Assembly: GCA_021780695.1 (NCBI GenBank)
Contig: JAJXYD010000040.1
Location: forward strand, 1 to 64,000
Direction of reading: 5' to 3'
Origin: Deltaproteobacteria bacterium
GTDB lineage: Bacteria > Desulfobacterota > Syntrophobacteria > Syntrophobacterales > Syntrophobacteraceae
DNA: 64,000 bases
Shown one piece after another: positions 45,119 through 54,350 of this stretch (position 1 is its first letter; every line of letters begins with the position of its first letter). The translations under genes and the position numbers were made by a program. The notes below the pieces were generated by a model that did no database searches, had not been told where the DNA came from, and saw only the letters and a list, made by a program, of their open reading frames with translations.

Positions 45119-46954
45119 ATGTGTGGAATAGTGGGCTACATAGGTCCCGAGCAAGGTCGAGAGATCCTCATGAACGGACTGGCACGGCTGGAATACAGGG
45201 GCTATGACAGCGCGGGTATTGCCATGGTCGACGGCCAAGGCCTTCTCCAAATCGTTCGTTGCGAGGGAAAACTTAGCGGGCTTGTCTCGAAACTTGCCGC
45301 AAACCCTATAGACGGCACGGTCGGCGTGGCCCACACGAGGTGGGCGACCCACGGCAGGCCCTCCGAGCAAAACGCGCACCCTCACCGTTGCGGTCCTTTA
45401 GCCCTGGTGCATAACGGAATAATCGAAAACTACGCATCCTTAAAGGAGGTGCTTCAAAAGGAGGGGCATACTTTCGTCTCCCAGACCGATACCGAGGTCA
45501 TAGTGGCTCTTCTTGAAAGCGAGCGGCGAAAAACCGGCGAATACAAACAGGCGGTTCGAAATACCCTCAAAAAACTCAAGGGCTCCTATGCGGTGGTCAT
45601 TGTAAACGAAGAAGAGCCCGATATGCTGATCGCGGCTAGAAATGAAAGCCCCCTTATCATGGGGATTTCCGAGAGCGCTTTTTTCCTCGCCTCCGACGTT
45701 CCGGCCATCCTGCCCTATACGCGCCAGGTAGTCTATTTAAACGACGAAGAGATAGTTTTTTTATCCAGGCAAGGCTACTGCATAGAATCGCTTGCCGACG
45801 GAGAAAAGAAAAATCCCGCGGTCCGGCAGGTAAACTGGAACCCGATAATGGCCGAAAAGGCCGGCTACAAGCACTTCATGCTAAAGGAGATCTACGAGCA
45901 GCCCCGGGCGGTTATAGACACTTTCCGAAGCGTGGTGGATTTGGACCGCAGATCGGTAGCTTTCCCCGAGCTAAACCTGGATAAAGCGGTTCTCGAAAGA
46001 ATAGAGAGGGTTTTTATCGTTGCCTGCGGCACCTCCTACCATGCCGGACTGGTGGCCAAGTACATGCTCGAGGGGTTGTGCCGGGTCCCCGTGGAAGTCG
46101 ATCTTGCCTCGGAGTTCCGCTCGCGCGACCCCATTTTAAACGAGCGGGTCCTGCTTTTGGTCATCAGCCAGTCCGGGGAAACGGCCGACACCCGGGCGGC
46201 CCTGAAAGAGGGTCTGGACAAGGGCGCCCATTGCAGGGCCATTGTCAACGTGGTGGGAAGCAGTATCGCGAGGATGGCCCAGGGGGTCATCTACACCCAT
46301 GCGGGCCCTGAAATCGGCGTGGCATCGACAAAGGCGTTTACCACCCAACTTGTGGCCCTCTATCTTTTCGCCGTCCACTGGGCAGCCCAAACCGGCAAGG
46401 CATCCCGCGAGACCATTGAGCGATGCGTGCAGGATTTAATCGAACTTCCGGGAAAGATGGAAAAAATTCTTGCAAATACCGGCAAGATCGAGGCCTGGGC
46501 GAGAAAGTTCAAAGACTTTAAGGATTTTCTCTATCTGGCCAGGGGCACCCTCTATCCGATCGCTTTGGAAGGGGCGCTAAAGCTTAAGGAAATCTCCTAC
46601 ATTCATGCCGAAGGCTATGCGGCGGGCGAGATGAAACACGGCCCCATAGCGCTGATCGATGCGGAAATGCCGGTAATGGTGCTTTTGAGACAGGGACCGC
46701 TTTTTGAAAAAATGATCTCCAACATCCAGGAGGTAAGAGCGCGAGACGGGTTAATCCTTGCTCTGATAGAAGGCGAGCCGAGCCAAATCGTTGGCGAGGA
46801 GCAAAACCAGTTCGTAATTTTGCCTTCCTCCGAGTGGCTTTCGCCCGTGCTCTTCAGTTTGCCCCTGCAGTTGCTCGCCTATCATGTGGCGGTGCTTCGC
46901 GGAACCGACGTCGACCAGCCCAGGAATTTGGCCAAAAGCGTTACCGTGGAGTGA
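45119..46954 (+). CDS. glmS: Glutamine--fructose-6-phosphate aminotransferase (isomerizing)
   Basis: GlmS makes glucosamine-6-phosphate from fructose-6-phosphate and glutamine, the first step towards peptidoglycan and LPS sugars. The 611 residues show the N-terminal glutaminase domain with the catalytic Cys next to the start (MCGIVGYIG), HTRWATHG and HNGIIENY, then two SIS domains with CGTSYHAG, SQSGETADT and EGYAAGEMKHG. The C terminus ends LAKSVTVE. ATG 45119 is fixed because Cys2 must become the N-terminal nucleophile. No glmS ribozyme-like leader was noticed. Confidence 0.97.
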   Translation: MCGIVGYIGPEQGREILMNGLARLEYRGYDSAGIAMVDGQGLLQIVRCEGKLSGLVSKLAANPIDGTVGVAHTRWATHGRPSEQNAHPHRCGPLALVHNGIIENYASLKEVLQKEGHTFVSQTDTEVIVALLESERRKTGEYKQAVRNTLKKLKGSYAVVIVNEEEPDMLIAARNESPLIMGISESAFFLASDVPAILPYTRQVVYLNDEEIVFLSRQGYCIESLADGEKKNPAVRQVNWNPIMAEKAGYKHFMLKEIYEQPRAVIDTFRSVVDLDRRSVAFPELNLDKAVLERIERVFIVACGTSYHAGLVAKYMLEGLCRVPVEVDLASEFRSRDPILNERVLLLVISQSGETADTRAALKEGLDKGAHCRAIVNVVGSSIARMAQGVIYTHAGPEIGVASTKAFTTQLVALYLFAVHWAAQTGKASRETIERCVQDLIELPGKMEKILANTGKIEAWARKFKDFKDFLYLARGTLYPIALEGALKLKEISYIHAEGYAAGEMKHGPIALIDAEMPVMVLLRQGPLFEKMISNIQEVRARDGLILALIEGEPSQIVGEEQNQFVILPSSEWLSPVLFSLPLQLLAYHVAVLRGTDVDQPRNLAKSVTVE

Positions 46955-47004
46955 TCGGGGGAAGGGGCTAAGGCTAAAGTCGCCGGCCCCAGGGAGGTAA
47001 AAAC

Positions 47005-47730
47005 ATGAAAGACATCTACGAAGAGCTAAGGCAGCGGGCGTTGGAACAGTGCAGGCAAAACGGTCTTTTGGGCGAAAAGATAACCGTTCGCGCCCGTGTC
47101 CTGACCACTGAGGAAGCCATTGGAAACCCCGAAGGCGAGGACTTTCCCCTGCAAAAGGGCAAGGAACGGCTGATGCAAGCCCAATTTCGGGGGGCTTTCG
47201 GCCAGGCTTTTACCGATCGCTTCGGCGATTTCGAGGGCAGTGTCGAGCACATCTTGGGCATGCCCACGGAAAACAATTTCCGCAGGGCCGTTTTCCTGGC
47301 TTCCCTTAATGCTGTCTTTAGAAGTTTTGGCCTTATCGCCAACACCGTCCACTGCCGCGACAAGGGCCCCGCGCAGTGCGCGACAGCCCTGACAGACTAT
47401 CTGCGGGAGCGCTTCGGAAGGGTAAGGATCGTCCAGGTGGGGTTCCAGCCGGCCATGGCCCGGGCTTTGTCCGGGGATTTCCCCCTGCGCTTGCTCGATC
47501 TCGATAAAGACAACATCGGAGTGGAAAAATTCGGAGTTACGGTGGAGGGTCCGGAGGCTGTAGAGGAGGCCATGGGCTGGGCCGACCTTCTGCTTGTAAC
47601 CGGTACGACCCTTGCCAACGATACGGTGGAAAGGTTTCTAACGGGCAAGCCGGTTATCTTTTACGGCACTACGATAGCCGCGGCGGCTTTTATCATGGGG
47701 TGGGACCGTTTTTGCCCTAATTCGGAGTAG
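47005..47730 (+). CDS. DUF364 (Rossmann-like) protein
   Basis: A 241-residue protein of the DUF364 (putative heavy-metal chelation) type. Family-like features are NTVHCRDKGPAQCATAL, VQVGFQPAMARAL, LLDLDKDNIG and TGTTLANDTVERFL followed by FYGTTIAAAA. It is 50 bases after glmS with a GGGAGG ribosome site and probably shares its transcript. The C-terminal part resembles a Rossmann-like domain in proteins linked to metal or cofactor handling. Function is not established. Confidence 0.75.
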   Translation: MKDIYEELRQRALEQCRQNGLLGEKITVRARVLTTEEAIGNPEGEDFPLQKGKERLMQAQFRGAFGQAFTDRFGDFEGSVEHILGMPTENNFRRAVFLASLNAVFRSFGLIANTVHCRDKGPAQCATALTDYLRERFGRVRIVQVGFQPAMARALSGDFPLRLLDLDKDNIGVEKFGVTVEGPEAVEEAMGWADLLLVTGTTLANDTVERFLTGKPVIFYGTTIAAAAFIMGWDRFCPNSE

Positions 47731-47761
47731 GCCCGGCTTGAGCCTCGCACAAAAAAACTTT

Positions 47762-47783
47762 GCGGGAGGCTCTAGCCTCCCGC
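47762..47783. terminator. Bidirectional terminator between DUF364 gene and nfnB
   Basis: GCGGGAGGC (47762-47770) pairs with GCCTCCCGC (47775-47783). TTTTAT follows on the plus strand and a run of seven T follows soon on the minus strand. It serves two converging units. Confidence 0.85.
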
Positions 47784-47820
47784 TTTTATCCTGGAACTCT
47801 CACCCGGTAGGACATAGAAC

Positions 47821-49272
47821 TTACCAGTCGAACTCGCCTTTGAGATAGCGGTCCATATCGGCCGCGGCGCGCTTACCAGCACCCATGGCGCTTATGACCG
47901 TGGCCGCGCCCGTTACGACGTCTCCACCCGCCCAGATACCCTTTACGGTGGTACGCCCGTTTTCCTTATCCGCCACAACCGTTCCCCACTTGGAACGCTC
48001 AAGACCGCCGGCATTGTTGAAAACCAGCGGGTTGGGGCTGGTGCCGAGGGCAAATATCACCTGGTCCACTTCCATGTCGAACTCGGAGCCCTTTACGGCA
48101 ACAGGGCTGCGTCGGCCGGACTGGTCGGGTTCCCCAAGTTCCATGCGAATGCAACGCATAGCCCTCACGGCGTTTTTATCGTCTCCAAGGATCTCGACCG
48201 GGTTGGTCAAAAAGTCGAAAATGACTCCTTCTTCCTTGGCGTGATGAACTTCTTCAAGCCTTGCGGGCACTTCGTCCGAAGAGCGGCGGTAGACAATATG
48301 GACCTCGCCGCCCGATTCGCCGTTTGCCCTGGCGATTAAGGACTGAAGCCTAAGGGCGGACCGGGCCGCATCCATTGCGACGTTGCCCGCGCCGATCACC
48401 GCAACCCTTTTGCCTACCTTTACCGGAGTGTCGAATTCCGGGAAGCGGTAGCCCTTCATGAGGTTGCAGCGGGTAAGAAATTCATTTGCGGACATGACTC
48501 CGTTAAAGTTTATCCCCGGGATTCGCATAAACATGGGAAGCCCGGCGCCGGTGCCAAGGAAAATCGCATCGTATTGGGCCTGGAGTTCATCGATTGTAAG
48601 AGTTCGCCCGATTATATAGTCGGTTAGTATGCGAATGGAGAGGGCCTTGGCCGCCGTTTCGATCTCGGCCTTTATAACCGCATCCTTGGGAAGCCTGAAT
48701 TCGGGAATGCCGTAGACGAGCACGCCCCCCGGAGTGTGGAGGGACTCAAAGATTGTGACCTCATGGCCCATGCGGGCCAGATCGACCGCGCAGGTAAGAC
48801 CGGCGGGGCCCGAGCCGCAGACGGCCACTTTTTTGCCCGTGGGTGCTCCCTTGGTCATCTCCAGGGTCTTGTTGGCAAGTTCGTAGTCGCCGACAAATCG
48901 CTCGATTCGCCCGATAGCTACGGGTTCGCCTTTTTTGCCCAGGATGCAGCGCGACTCGCACTGAACTTCCTGCGGGCACACCCTGCCGCAGATGGCGGGC
49001 AGGTTGTTTTTGCTCTTCATGATCTTGACCGCTTCGGCCATATCGCCGTCACGCACGGCCTGGATGAACTCGGGGATCCTCACCTCGACCGGACAGCCCT
49101 CCATGCAATGGGGGTCCTTGCACTGAAGGCAGCGTTCGGCCTCCAGTTTGGCGAGCTCGAGGGTGTAGCCCAGAGCGACTTCCTTAAAATTTTGAACTCT
49201 TTCCTCGGGCGCCTGCACGGGCATGTCCTGGCGCGGAATCTTCATGCGTTCTTTCTGGGTCAGTTGTGCCAT
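47821..49272 (-). CDS. nfnB: NADH-dependent reduced ferredoxin:NADP oxidoreductase subunit NfnB (GltD-like)
   Basis: A 483-residue GltA/GltD-like flavoprotein. N-terminal cluster cysteines lie in CLQCKDPHCMEGCP and CGRVCPQEVQCESRC, which bind [4Fe-4S] clusters. FAD and NAD(P) binding follow as VCGSGPAGLTCAVDLA and VIGAGNVAMDAA. The conserved FAD end region has WAGGDVVTGAATVISAMGAGKRAA. The gene lies two bases after nfnA, so the two make an NfnAB electron-bifurcating transhydrogenase rather than a glutamate synthase. Length is about that of GltA/NfnB (460-480). Confidence 0.88.
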   Translation of the reverse strand: MAQLTQKERMKIPRQDMPVQAPEERVQNFKEVALGYTLELAKLEAERCLQCKDPHCMEGCPVEVRIPEFIQAVRDGDMAEAVKIMKSKNNLPAICGRVCPQEVQCESRCILGKKGEPVAIGRIERFVGDYELANKTLEMTKGAPTGKKVAVCGSGPAGLTCAVDLARMGHEVTIFESLHTPGGVLVYGIPEFRLPKDAVIKAEIETAAKALSIRILTDYIIGRTLTIDELQAQYDAIFLGTGAGLPMFMRIPGINFNGVMSANEFLTRCNLMKGYRFPEFDTPVKVGKRVAVIGAGNVAMDAARSALRLQSLIARANGESGGEVHIVYRRSSDEVPARLEEVHHAKEEGVIFDFLTNPVEILGDDKNAVRAMRCIRMELGEPDQSGRRSPVAVKGSEFDMEVDQVIFALGTSPNPLVFNNAGGLERSKWGTVVADKENGRTTVKGIWAGGDVVTGAATVISAMGAGKRAAADMDRYLKGEFDW

Positions 49273-49274
49273 TA

Positions 49275-50144
49275 TTATTTCACTCCATTAGCGATTGCGC
49301 GATCGAGTTTGCACTTGTGGTCTTTTTCGAAACGTCGGGTTGCGGACTCTTCCTCGGGACGGTAAAAGGAAAGGCGCGACATCAGATTGTTCCAGTCCAC
49401 CTTGTGAGCGTCGAATTCGGGGCCGTCGACGCACACAAACTTTGCGCCGTCGTCCAAAACCACCCTGCACCCCCCGCACATCCCCGTGCCGTCGATCATA
49501 ATGGTGTTGAGGCTGACGATTGTGTGAACATTGTAAGGTTTTGTAGTCATAGCCACAAACTTCATCATGATGGCCGGTCCGATGGCCCATATCTTCTTTA
49601 TCTTTCCGGGCCGGCTGTCCAAAATTTCCTTGAGGGGAGTGGTCACAAGCTCTTTTCGACCGTAAGAGCCGTCATCGGTTGTGATGATGAGTTCGTCGGA
49701 AACTGCGCGCATCTTGTCTTCCCAGAGCAGCAGCTCTTTTGTGCGCGCTCCGATAATGGAGGTGACGTGGTTGCCGGCCTCTTTCAGCTCGCGGGCGATC
49801 GGGTAGACGGGCGCGATTCCAACGCCTCCACCCACGCAGATGACCTCGCCGTAGTTTTCGATGTCTGTTGCGTGTCCAAGCGGACCCACCACATGGCTAA
49901 AAGAGTCCCCCACATTCATCGTCCCCATTTCCTTGGTCGATTTGCCCACTTCCTGGAAAATGAGTGTGATTGTGCCTGCCGCTCTGTCATAGTCGGCAAT
50001 GGTTAGAGGAATACGCTCGCCCTGGTCGTGCATGAGCACGATGATAAACTGCCCCGCTCTGGCTTTACGGGCAACCTGCGGCGCTTCGACAACCATCAGC
50101 TTCGTCACGTCGCTCAAAACCTGTTTTTCAAGAATTCTGTACAT
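49275..50144 (-). CDS. nfnA: NfnA (sulfide dehydrogenase/DHODH-like FAD/NAD-binding subunit)
   Basis: A 289-residue ferredoxin-NAD(P) reductase-like protein. It begins MYRILEKQVLSDVTKLMVVEAP and has VGGGVGIAPVYPIARELKEAG for nucleotide binding. The [2Fe-2S] ligands lie in DGTGMCGGCRV and FVCVDGPEFDAH near residue 235. ATG 50144 gives the family length, while a longer frame from 50216 adds unrelated residues. With nfnB it couples NADPH, NADH and ferredoxin by flavin-based bifurcation, a common trait of anaerobic energy metabolism. Confidence 0.9.
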   Translation of the reverse strand: MYRILEKQVLSDVTKLMVVEAPQVARKARAGQFIIVLMHDQGERIPLTIADYDRAAGTITLIFQEVGKSTKEMGTMNVGDSFSHVVGPLGHATDIENYGEVICVGGGVGIAPVYPIARELKEAGNHVTSIIGARTKELLLWEDKMRAVSDELIITTDDGSYGRKELVTTPLKEILDSRPGKIKKIWAIGPAIMMKFVAMTTKPYNVHTIVSLNTIMIDGTGMCGGCRVVLDDGAKFVCVDGPEFDAHKVDWNNLMSRLSFYRPEEESATRRFEKDHKCKLDRAIANGVK

Positions 50145-50522
50145 TGCCGGTTTCCTCTTGATAATATTGATCGTTTGGTACCCGAAGCGCTGATGAACGC
50201 CAAACGTGAGGCACATAGAGCCGATTCATGCGGCGAGTCGAGCAGAAAAGCGCCCCTTTTTCCCCTGGTTAGCAGCCTGTAGAGGTTATTTGTGCAAAGG
50301 GGGCGTAGTGAGTTAAATCGTACTATCATAACAGAAAAAGCGCCGATAACGCAACCACCTTTTTCCAGCGCGGGTGCCGGGCGCCCGCTTAAAACCCTCG
50401 GGTTAAAACTATGGACAATCGTTTTTTCGACTCTATTTTTTTAATATCCTATATCGGTGCGCTTCGGAAAGTCCGGTTGGGGTAAAAAGGTTAGGCTGCA
50501 ATTTCAAACAAGGTGAAAAGAA
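50145..50522. promoter_or_regulatory. Divergent control region between nfnA and rtcB
   Basis: No gene is seen in this stretch. A weak sigma-70-like candidate for rtcB lies at TTCGAC (50426-50431) and TATATC (50450-50455), spacing 18. A sigma-54-type TGGCAC-N5-TTGCA site was looked for, because rtcB operons elsewhere use it, and no acceptable match was found. The AAGGTG ribosome site precedes rtcB. Confidence 0.3.
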
Positions 50523-51980
50523 ATGTCGATACTGCCCGGGGCCAAAAAGATAACGGATAGCATCTGGGAAATCCCCACTTCCTACAAAGAGGGAATGCGG
50601 GTTCCTGCGCGCATCTACGGCAGTGAAAAGCTTATTTCGGAGATGGACCGGGGGGTTTTTGATCAGGTGACAAACGTGGCCACTCTGCCCGGCATACGCA
50701 AATATGCCCTGTGCATGCCCGACGGCCATTGGGGTTACGGTTTCCCCATAGGGGGGGTGGCCGCCATGGATGAGAGAGCCGGAGTCATATCGCCCGGGGG
50801 GATAGGCTTTGATGTAAATTGCGGGATGCGTTTGGTGCTGACAAACCTTAGCTACGAGCAAATTCGGGAGCATGTGAAAAATCTGATCGACCGGCTTTCC
50901 CAAAGGGTGCCCGCCGGAGTTGGCGGAAGCGGTTTTGTGAAACTTTCCCGCGACGAGTTCCGGTCCATGGTGCAAAAGGGCGCTCAGTGGTGCATTGAAA
51001 ACGGATACGGGTGGCAGGAAGACCTCGAGCGCACCGAAGATTGGGGACGGGCCGAGGGGGCGGATGCGGCAAAAATAAGTGAAAAAGCCGTCGAGCGGGG
51101 CTACCGGCAGATCGGCACCCTGGGATCGGGCAATCATTATCTGGAAATCCAGTGGGCGCGGCCCGAAAACATCTTCGATCCTCTGTTGGCCAAGGCCCTG
51201 GGACTCACCCTAAAAGATCAGGTGGTAATAATGTTTCACTGCGGCAGCAGGGGCTTCGGCCACCAGGTTGCAACCGACTATCTGCAGAAATTTTTAAAGG
51301 TAATGGAGCCCAAATACGGCATCAGGGTTTTGGACCGGGAACTGGCCTGCGCGCCTTTTTTGTCCCCCGAGGGGCAGGACTATTTTGCGGCCATGAAATG
51401 TGCGATCAACATGTCGTTTGTAAACAGGCAGGTCATTTTGCACAGGGTGCGCGAGGTATTTAGCGAGGTCTTGGGAAAAGATCCTCTCGATCTGGGAATG
51501 CACCAGGTCTACGATGTGGCCCACAACACGGCAAGGCTTGAAACCCACCTCATCGAGGGCAAACCCACCCGGTTGCTGGTTCACCGCAAGGGGGCGACAA
51601 AGGCCCTGGGGCCGGGCTCCCGGGAGCTTCCCGAGCTCTATCGAAAAACGGGCCAGCCGGTGATTATCGGCGGAAGCATGGAAACCGGGTCCTACCTGCT
51701 TGTGGGTGTCGGGGGCGCGGAGCAAACGTTTTTCAGCACTGCTCACGGCAGCGGCAGGACTATGAGCCGCCAAAAGGCAAAAAAAATGTTTCAGGGCAAA
51801 ACGCTTCTAAAAGATATGGCGCAGCGGGGGATTTACGTGCGGACCGCGTCATTGGCCGGGCTGGCCGAAGAGGCGGGGCGGGCGTATAAAAATATAGACG
51901 AGGTTGCCCTGGCTACCGAGGCCGGGGGGATCAGCAAGCGGGTGGCGCGCTTTGTGCCGGTGGGAAACGTGAAGGGCTAG
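50523..51980 (+). CDS. rtcB: RNA-splicing ligase RtcB
   Basis: RtcB joins RNA 2',3'-cyclic phosphate (or 3'-phosphate) to 5'-OH ends with GTP and Mn2+. The 485-residue protein is typical. Metal and catalytic motifs are visible: MPDGHWGYGFPIGGVAA, GGIGFDVNCGMR with the Cys metal ligand, GSGNHYLEI, HCGSRGFGHQ and TAHGSGRTMSR, whose histidine is guanylated. An archease gene is 104 bases downstream on the same strand, which is the known partnership that promotes ligase turnover. Confidence 0.97.
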   Translation: MSILPGAKKITDSIWEIPTSYKEGMRVPARIYGSEKLISEMDRGVFDQVTNVATLPGIRKYALCMPDGHWGYGFPIGGVAAMDERAGVISPGGIGFDVNCGMRLVLTNLSYEQIREHVKNLIDRLSQRVPAGVGGSGFVKLSRDEFRSMVQKGAQWCIENGYGWQEDLERTEDWGRAEGADAAKISEKAVERGYRQIGTLGSGNHYLEIQWARPENIFDPLLAKALGLTLKDQVVIMFHCGSRGFGHQVATDYLQKFLKVMEPKYGIRVLDRELACAPFLSPEGQDYFAAMKCAINMSFVNRQVILHRVREVFSEVLGKDPLDLGMHQVYDVAHNTARLETHLIEGKPTRLLVHRKGATKALGPGSRELPELYRKTGQPVIIGGSMETGSYLLVGVGGAEQTFFSTAHGSGRTMSRQKAKKMFQGKTLLKDMAQRGIYVRTASLAGLAEEAGRAYKNIDEVALATEAGGISKRVARFVPVGNVKG

Positions 51981-52053
51981 GTGCGCGATGCTCTTGGAGC
52001 TCACTTTGGGTTCCGGTTGGAGCGGGCCGCCCCCTTGGCGGGAACTTTTTTTT

Positions 52054-52074
52054 TTGCCGTTTCCAAAACGGCAA
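52054..52074 (+). other. Small perfect hairpin just upstream of archease
   Basis: TTGCCGTTT (52054-52062) pairs with AAACGGCAA (52066-52074) with a three-base loop, immediately upstream of the archease ribosome site. A T-run precedes it. It could shape translation of archease or be an RNA processing site; no known element matches. Confidence 0.3.
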
Positions 52075-52084
52075 CGGAGCCTCG

Positions 52085-52516
52085 ATGCCCTTTGTCTATA
52101 AGGATGACGTGGCCCTGGCCGATGTAGCCTTCCAGGCCTGGGGGGAAACTCTGGAGGAGATGTTTATCTCCGCGGCCGATGCCGTAACCGGGGCAATGGT
52201 TGCGGATCTGGAAACTATCCGGGCCGCTCAGATCCGGGAGATGGAAGTAAGCTCTTCAGAGCTCGATATGCTCCTTTTTAACCTGCTCCAGGAGATCCTC
52301 TTTTTTAAAGACGCAGAACAGATCCTGCTTCGCATCGGAGCCGTCACCATTACATCGGCCGGCGGCGAGTACACGGCAAGGGCAACCGCGCGGGGCGAGC
52401 CCATCGATCCCGGCCGGCATGAAACGATAGTTGACGTAAAGGCGGTGACCCTGCATCTTTTCTCCGTGGAACAAACCCCCCGGGGCTGGCGGGCTTTCGT
52501 GGTTCTCGACGTATGA
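52085..52516 (+). CDS. Archease
   Basis: A 143-residue archease, which accelerates guanylation of RtcB. The family pattern is visible: ADVAFQAWGETLEEMFISAADAVTGAM, the acidic SSSELDMLLFNLLQEILFF and the end RHETIVDVKAVTLHLFSVEQTPRGWRAFVVLDV. Starts at ATG 52085 with CGGAG upstream. Its place downstream of rtcB supports the assignment. Length is normal. Confidence 0.92.
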   Translation: MPFVYKDDVALADVAFQAWGETLEEMFISAADAVTGAMVADLETIRAAQIREMEVSSSELDMLLFNLLQEILFFKDAEQILLRIGAVTITSAGGEYTARATARGEPIDPGRHETIVDVKAVTLHLFSVEQTPRGWRAFVVLDV

Positions 52517-52621
52517 TGGCCTCTTCGAGCTCTTTTTTACATTAAACCAGTGACAATTTTGTATATATTTGATATTGGAGAAGCTTTGCTATTAAAGACT
52601 GACCAATTTCGCAGGTTAATT

Positions 52622-54148
52622 ATGCCCGACGACTTTACACTGATTGAGCTTAGAGCCTTGCACGAGATAGCCAGGGTCCTTTGCCGATCAAACGAATTGA
52701 AAGACCAGCTCAAGGAGACTCTGGACATTTTGAGCGCTCGTCTGGGCATGGAGCGGGGGATGATCTCCGTTTTGGATTTGCAGACAGGCGATGCGTGGCT
52801 CGATGTTGCCCGGGGTGTCGATTTCGAGTCCGGGCAAATCAGCTATCGGCCGGGAGAAGGCATTACGGGCAAAGTGGCTCAGACCGGCCGACCCATGGCG
52901 ATAGCCAACCTGGGCAAGGAGACGCTTTTCCTGGACCGTACCGGGGCGCGAAAATCTTTGAACAGAGCGGAACTGGCCTTTTTGTGCGTACCCATTTTTT
53001 ACCAGGGCCGATGCGTTGGTGTTTTATCGGCCGATAAGCTTGCTCACCAGGTCGAGGAGTTCGAAGAGGAGTTGGCTATACTGGGCGCTGTAGCCGAACT
53101 GCTTGGCAAGGTGGTCTATTTTCGCGCCGTCGAGGAGGAAAACAGCCGGCTGCGGCGTATGCTTGCCGAGGCCAGGCGACCGACTACCAGCATAATCGGC
53201 AGATCCAAGGTAATTCAGGAGGTGCTTCGCCTGATCGACCAGGTTGCCGATACCAACACGACTGTCCTTATCTCGGGAGAAACCGGTACGGGCAAGGAAC
53301 TGGTGGCCAGGGCCATTCACGACAACAGCCGCAGGGCGTCGGGCCCGATGGTGCAGGTAAATTGCGCGGCGATGCCCGACACGCTGCTGGAAAGCGAGCT
53401 GTTTGGCCACGAGAAAGGTGCTTTTACCGGGGCGATAACGCGGCGGCGCGGAAGATTTGAAGAGGCCCAGGGCGGCACTATTTTTCTCGACGAAGTCGGA
53501 GAGCTCTCGCCCATTGCCCAGGCAAAGCTTCTTCGGGTTTTGCAGGAAAGGGAGTTTCAGCCGCTTGGCTCTTCCCGGACGGTAAAGGTGGATGTGCGGG
53601 TTGTAACCGCTACCAACAAGGCTCTGGAATCCGAGATATCCCAGGGGGCCTTCCGCCAGGATCTGTTCTACCGGCTCAATGTGTTTCCGATTTATCTGCC
53701 GCCCTTGCGCGAACGGGGCCCGGATATTTTGCTGCTTGCCGACTACTTCGTTCTAAAGTACGCGCAGGAGTTTGATAAGGACATCAAGCGGATCACCACG
53801 AGCGCCATCGACATGCTGATGTCCTATCACTGGCCCGGAAACGTACGCGAACTGGAAAACTGCATAGAGCGCGCGGTTTTGCTTTCGCAGGAAAATTCCA
53901 TAGAGTCCTGGCACCTGCCGCCCACTTTGCAGATGAAGCCCGAGGGGGCGCAAAGCGTTAGCCGGGGAAAACTCGAGGCCCTCACCAGCGCCTTCGAGCG
54001 CGACCTGATTACCGATGCGCTAAAGGATGTACGGGGAAACCAGTCGGAGGCGGCGCGGTTGCTTGGTACCACCAAAAGAATTATCCAGTACAAGGTGGAA
54101 AAGTACGGGATCGACCCGCGAAGGTTTCGGATCAAACAGCCCGCGTGA
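52622..54148 (+). CDS. NifA-like sigma-54-dependent activator (GAF-AAA+-Fis)
   Basis: A 508-residue enhancer-binding activator. Residues about 10-165 form a GAF sensor domain, 190-420 a sigma-54 AAA+ domain with GETGTGKE (Walker A) and the sigma-54 contact GAFTGAI, and the C-terminal 40 residues a Fis-type helix-turn-helix ([25 protein letters not shown]). The layout matches NifA-type regulators. It follows archease, but it lacks the CARF sensor of RtcR, so a direct role in rtcB control is not implied. Start ATG 52622 is favoured over a GTG at 52550. Confidence 0.92.
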   Translation: MPDDFTLIELRALHEIARVLCRSNELKDQLKETLDILSARLGMERGMISVLDLQTGDAWLDVARGVDFESGQISYRPGEGITGKVAQTGRPMAIANLGKETLFLDRTGARKSLNRAELAFLCVPIFYQGRCVGVLSADKLAHQVEEFEEELAILGAVAELLGKVVYFRAVEEENSRLRRMLAEARRPTTSIIGRSKVIQEVLRLIDQVADTNTTVLISGETGTGKELVARAIHDNSRRASGPMVQVNCAAMPDTLLESELFGHEKGAFTGAITRRRGRFEEAQGGTIFLDEVGELSPIAQAKLLRVLQEREFQPLGSSRTVKVDVRVVTATNKALESEISQGAFRQDLFYRLNVFPIYLPPLRERGPDILLLADYFVLKYAQEFDKDIKRITTSAIDMLMSYHWPGNVRELENCIERAVLLSQENSIESWHLPPTLQMKPEGAQSVSRGKLEALTSAFERDLITDALKDVRGNQSEAARLLGTTKRIIQYKVEKYGIDPRRFRIKQPA

Positions 54149-54158
54149 CGACCGTGCC

Positions 54159-54192
54159 GGCCGGCAAAGGTTCAAATTTTACCGGCCTTTTT
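54159..54192 (+). terminator. Terminator after the sigma-54 activator
   Basis: GGCCGG (54159-54164) pairs with CCGGCC (54182-54187), extended by partial A-T pairing, followed by TTTTT. Confidence 0.65.
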
Positions 54193-54350
54193 GTTATTGC
54201 AGTTTTGACCGGCTGGACTTAAAAGGCGATATGGGTAATAATTTCATATCGAGTTTTTTCTTGCACTCGGGTGTGCAAAGCTCGACGGTTGACCGGTGCG
54301 TGGATTAGGACCGCCAGCCGCCCCCCAATGTCATTTAGGAGGCTTTACAA

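Noticed and set aside
50145-50522. Sigma-54 promoter for rtcB
   Set aside because: The best resemblance (GTGCCGGGCGCCCGCT) breaks the GG and GC core spacing, so I do not call it.
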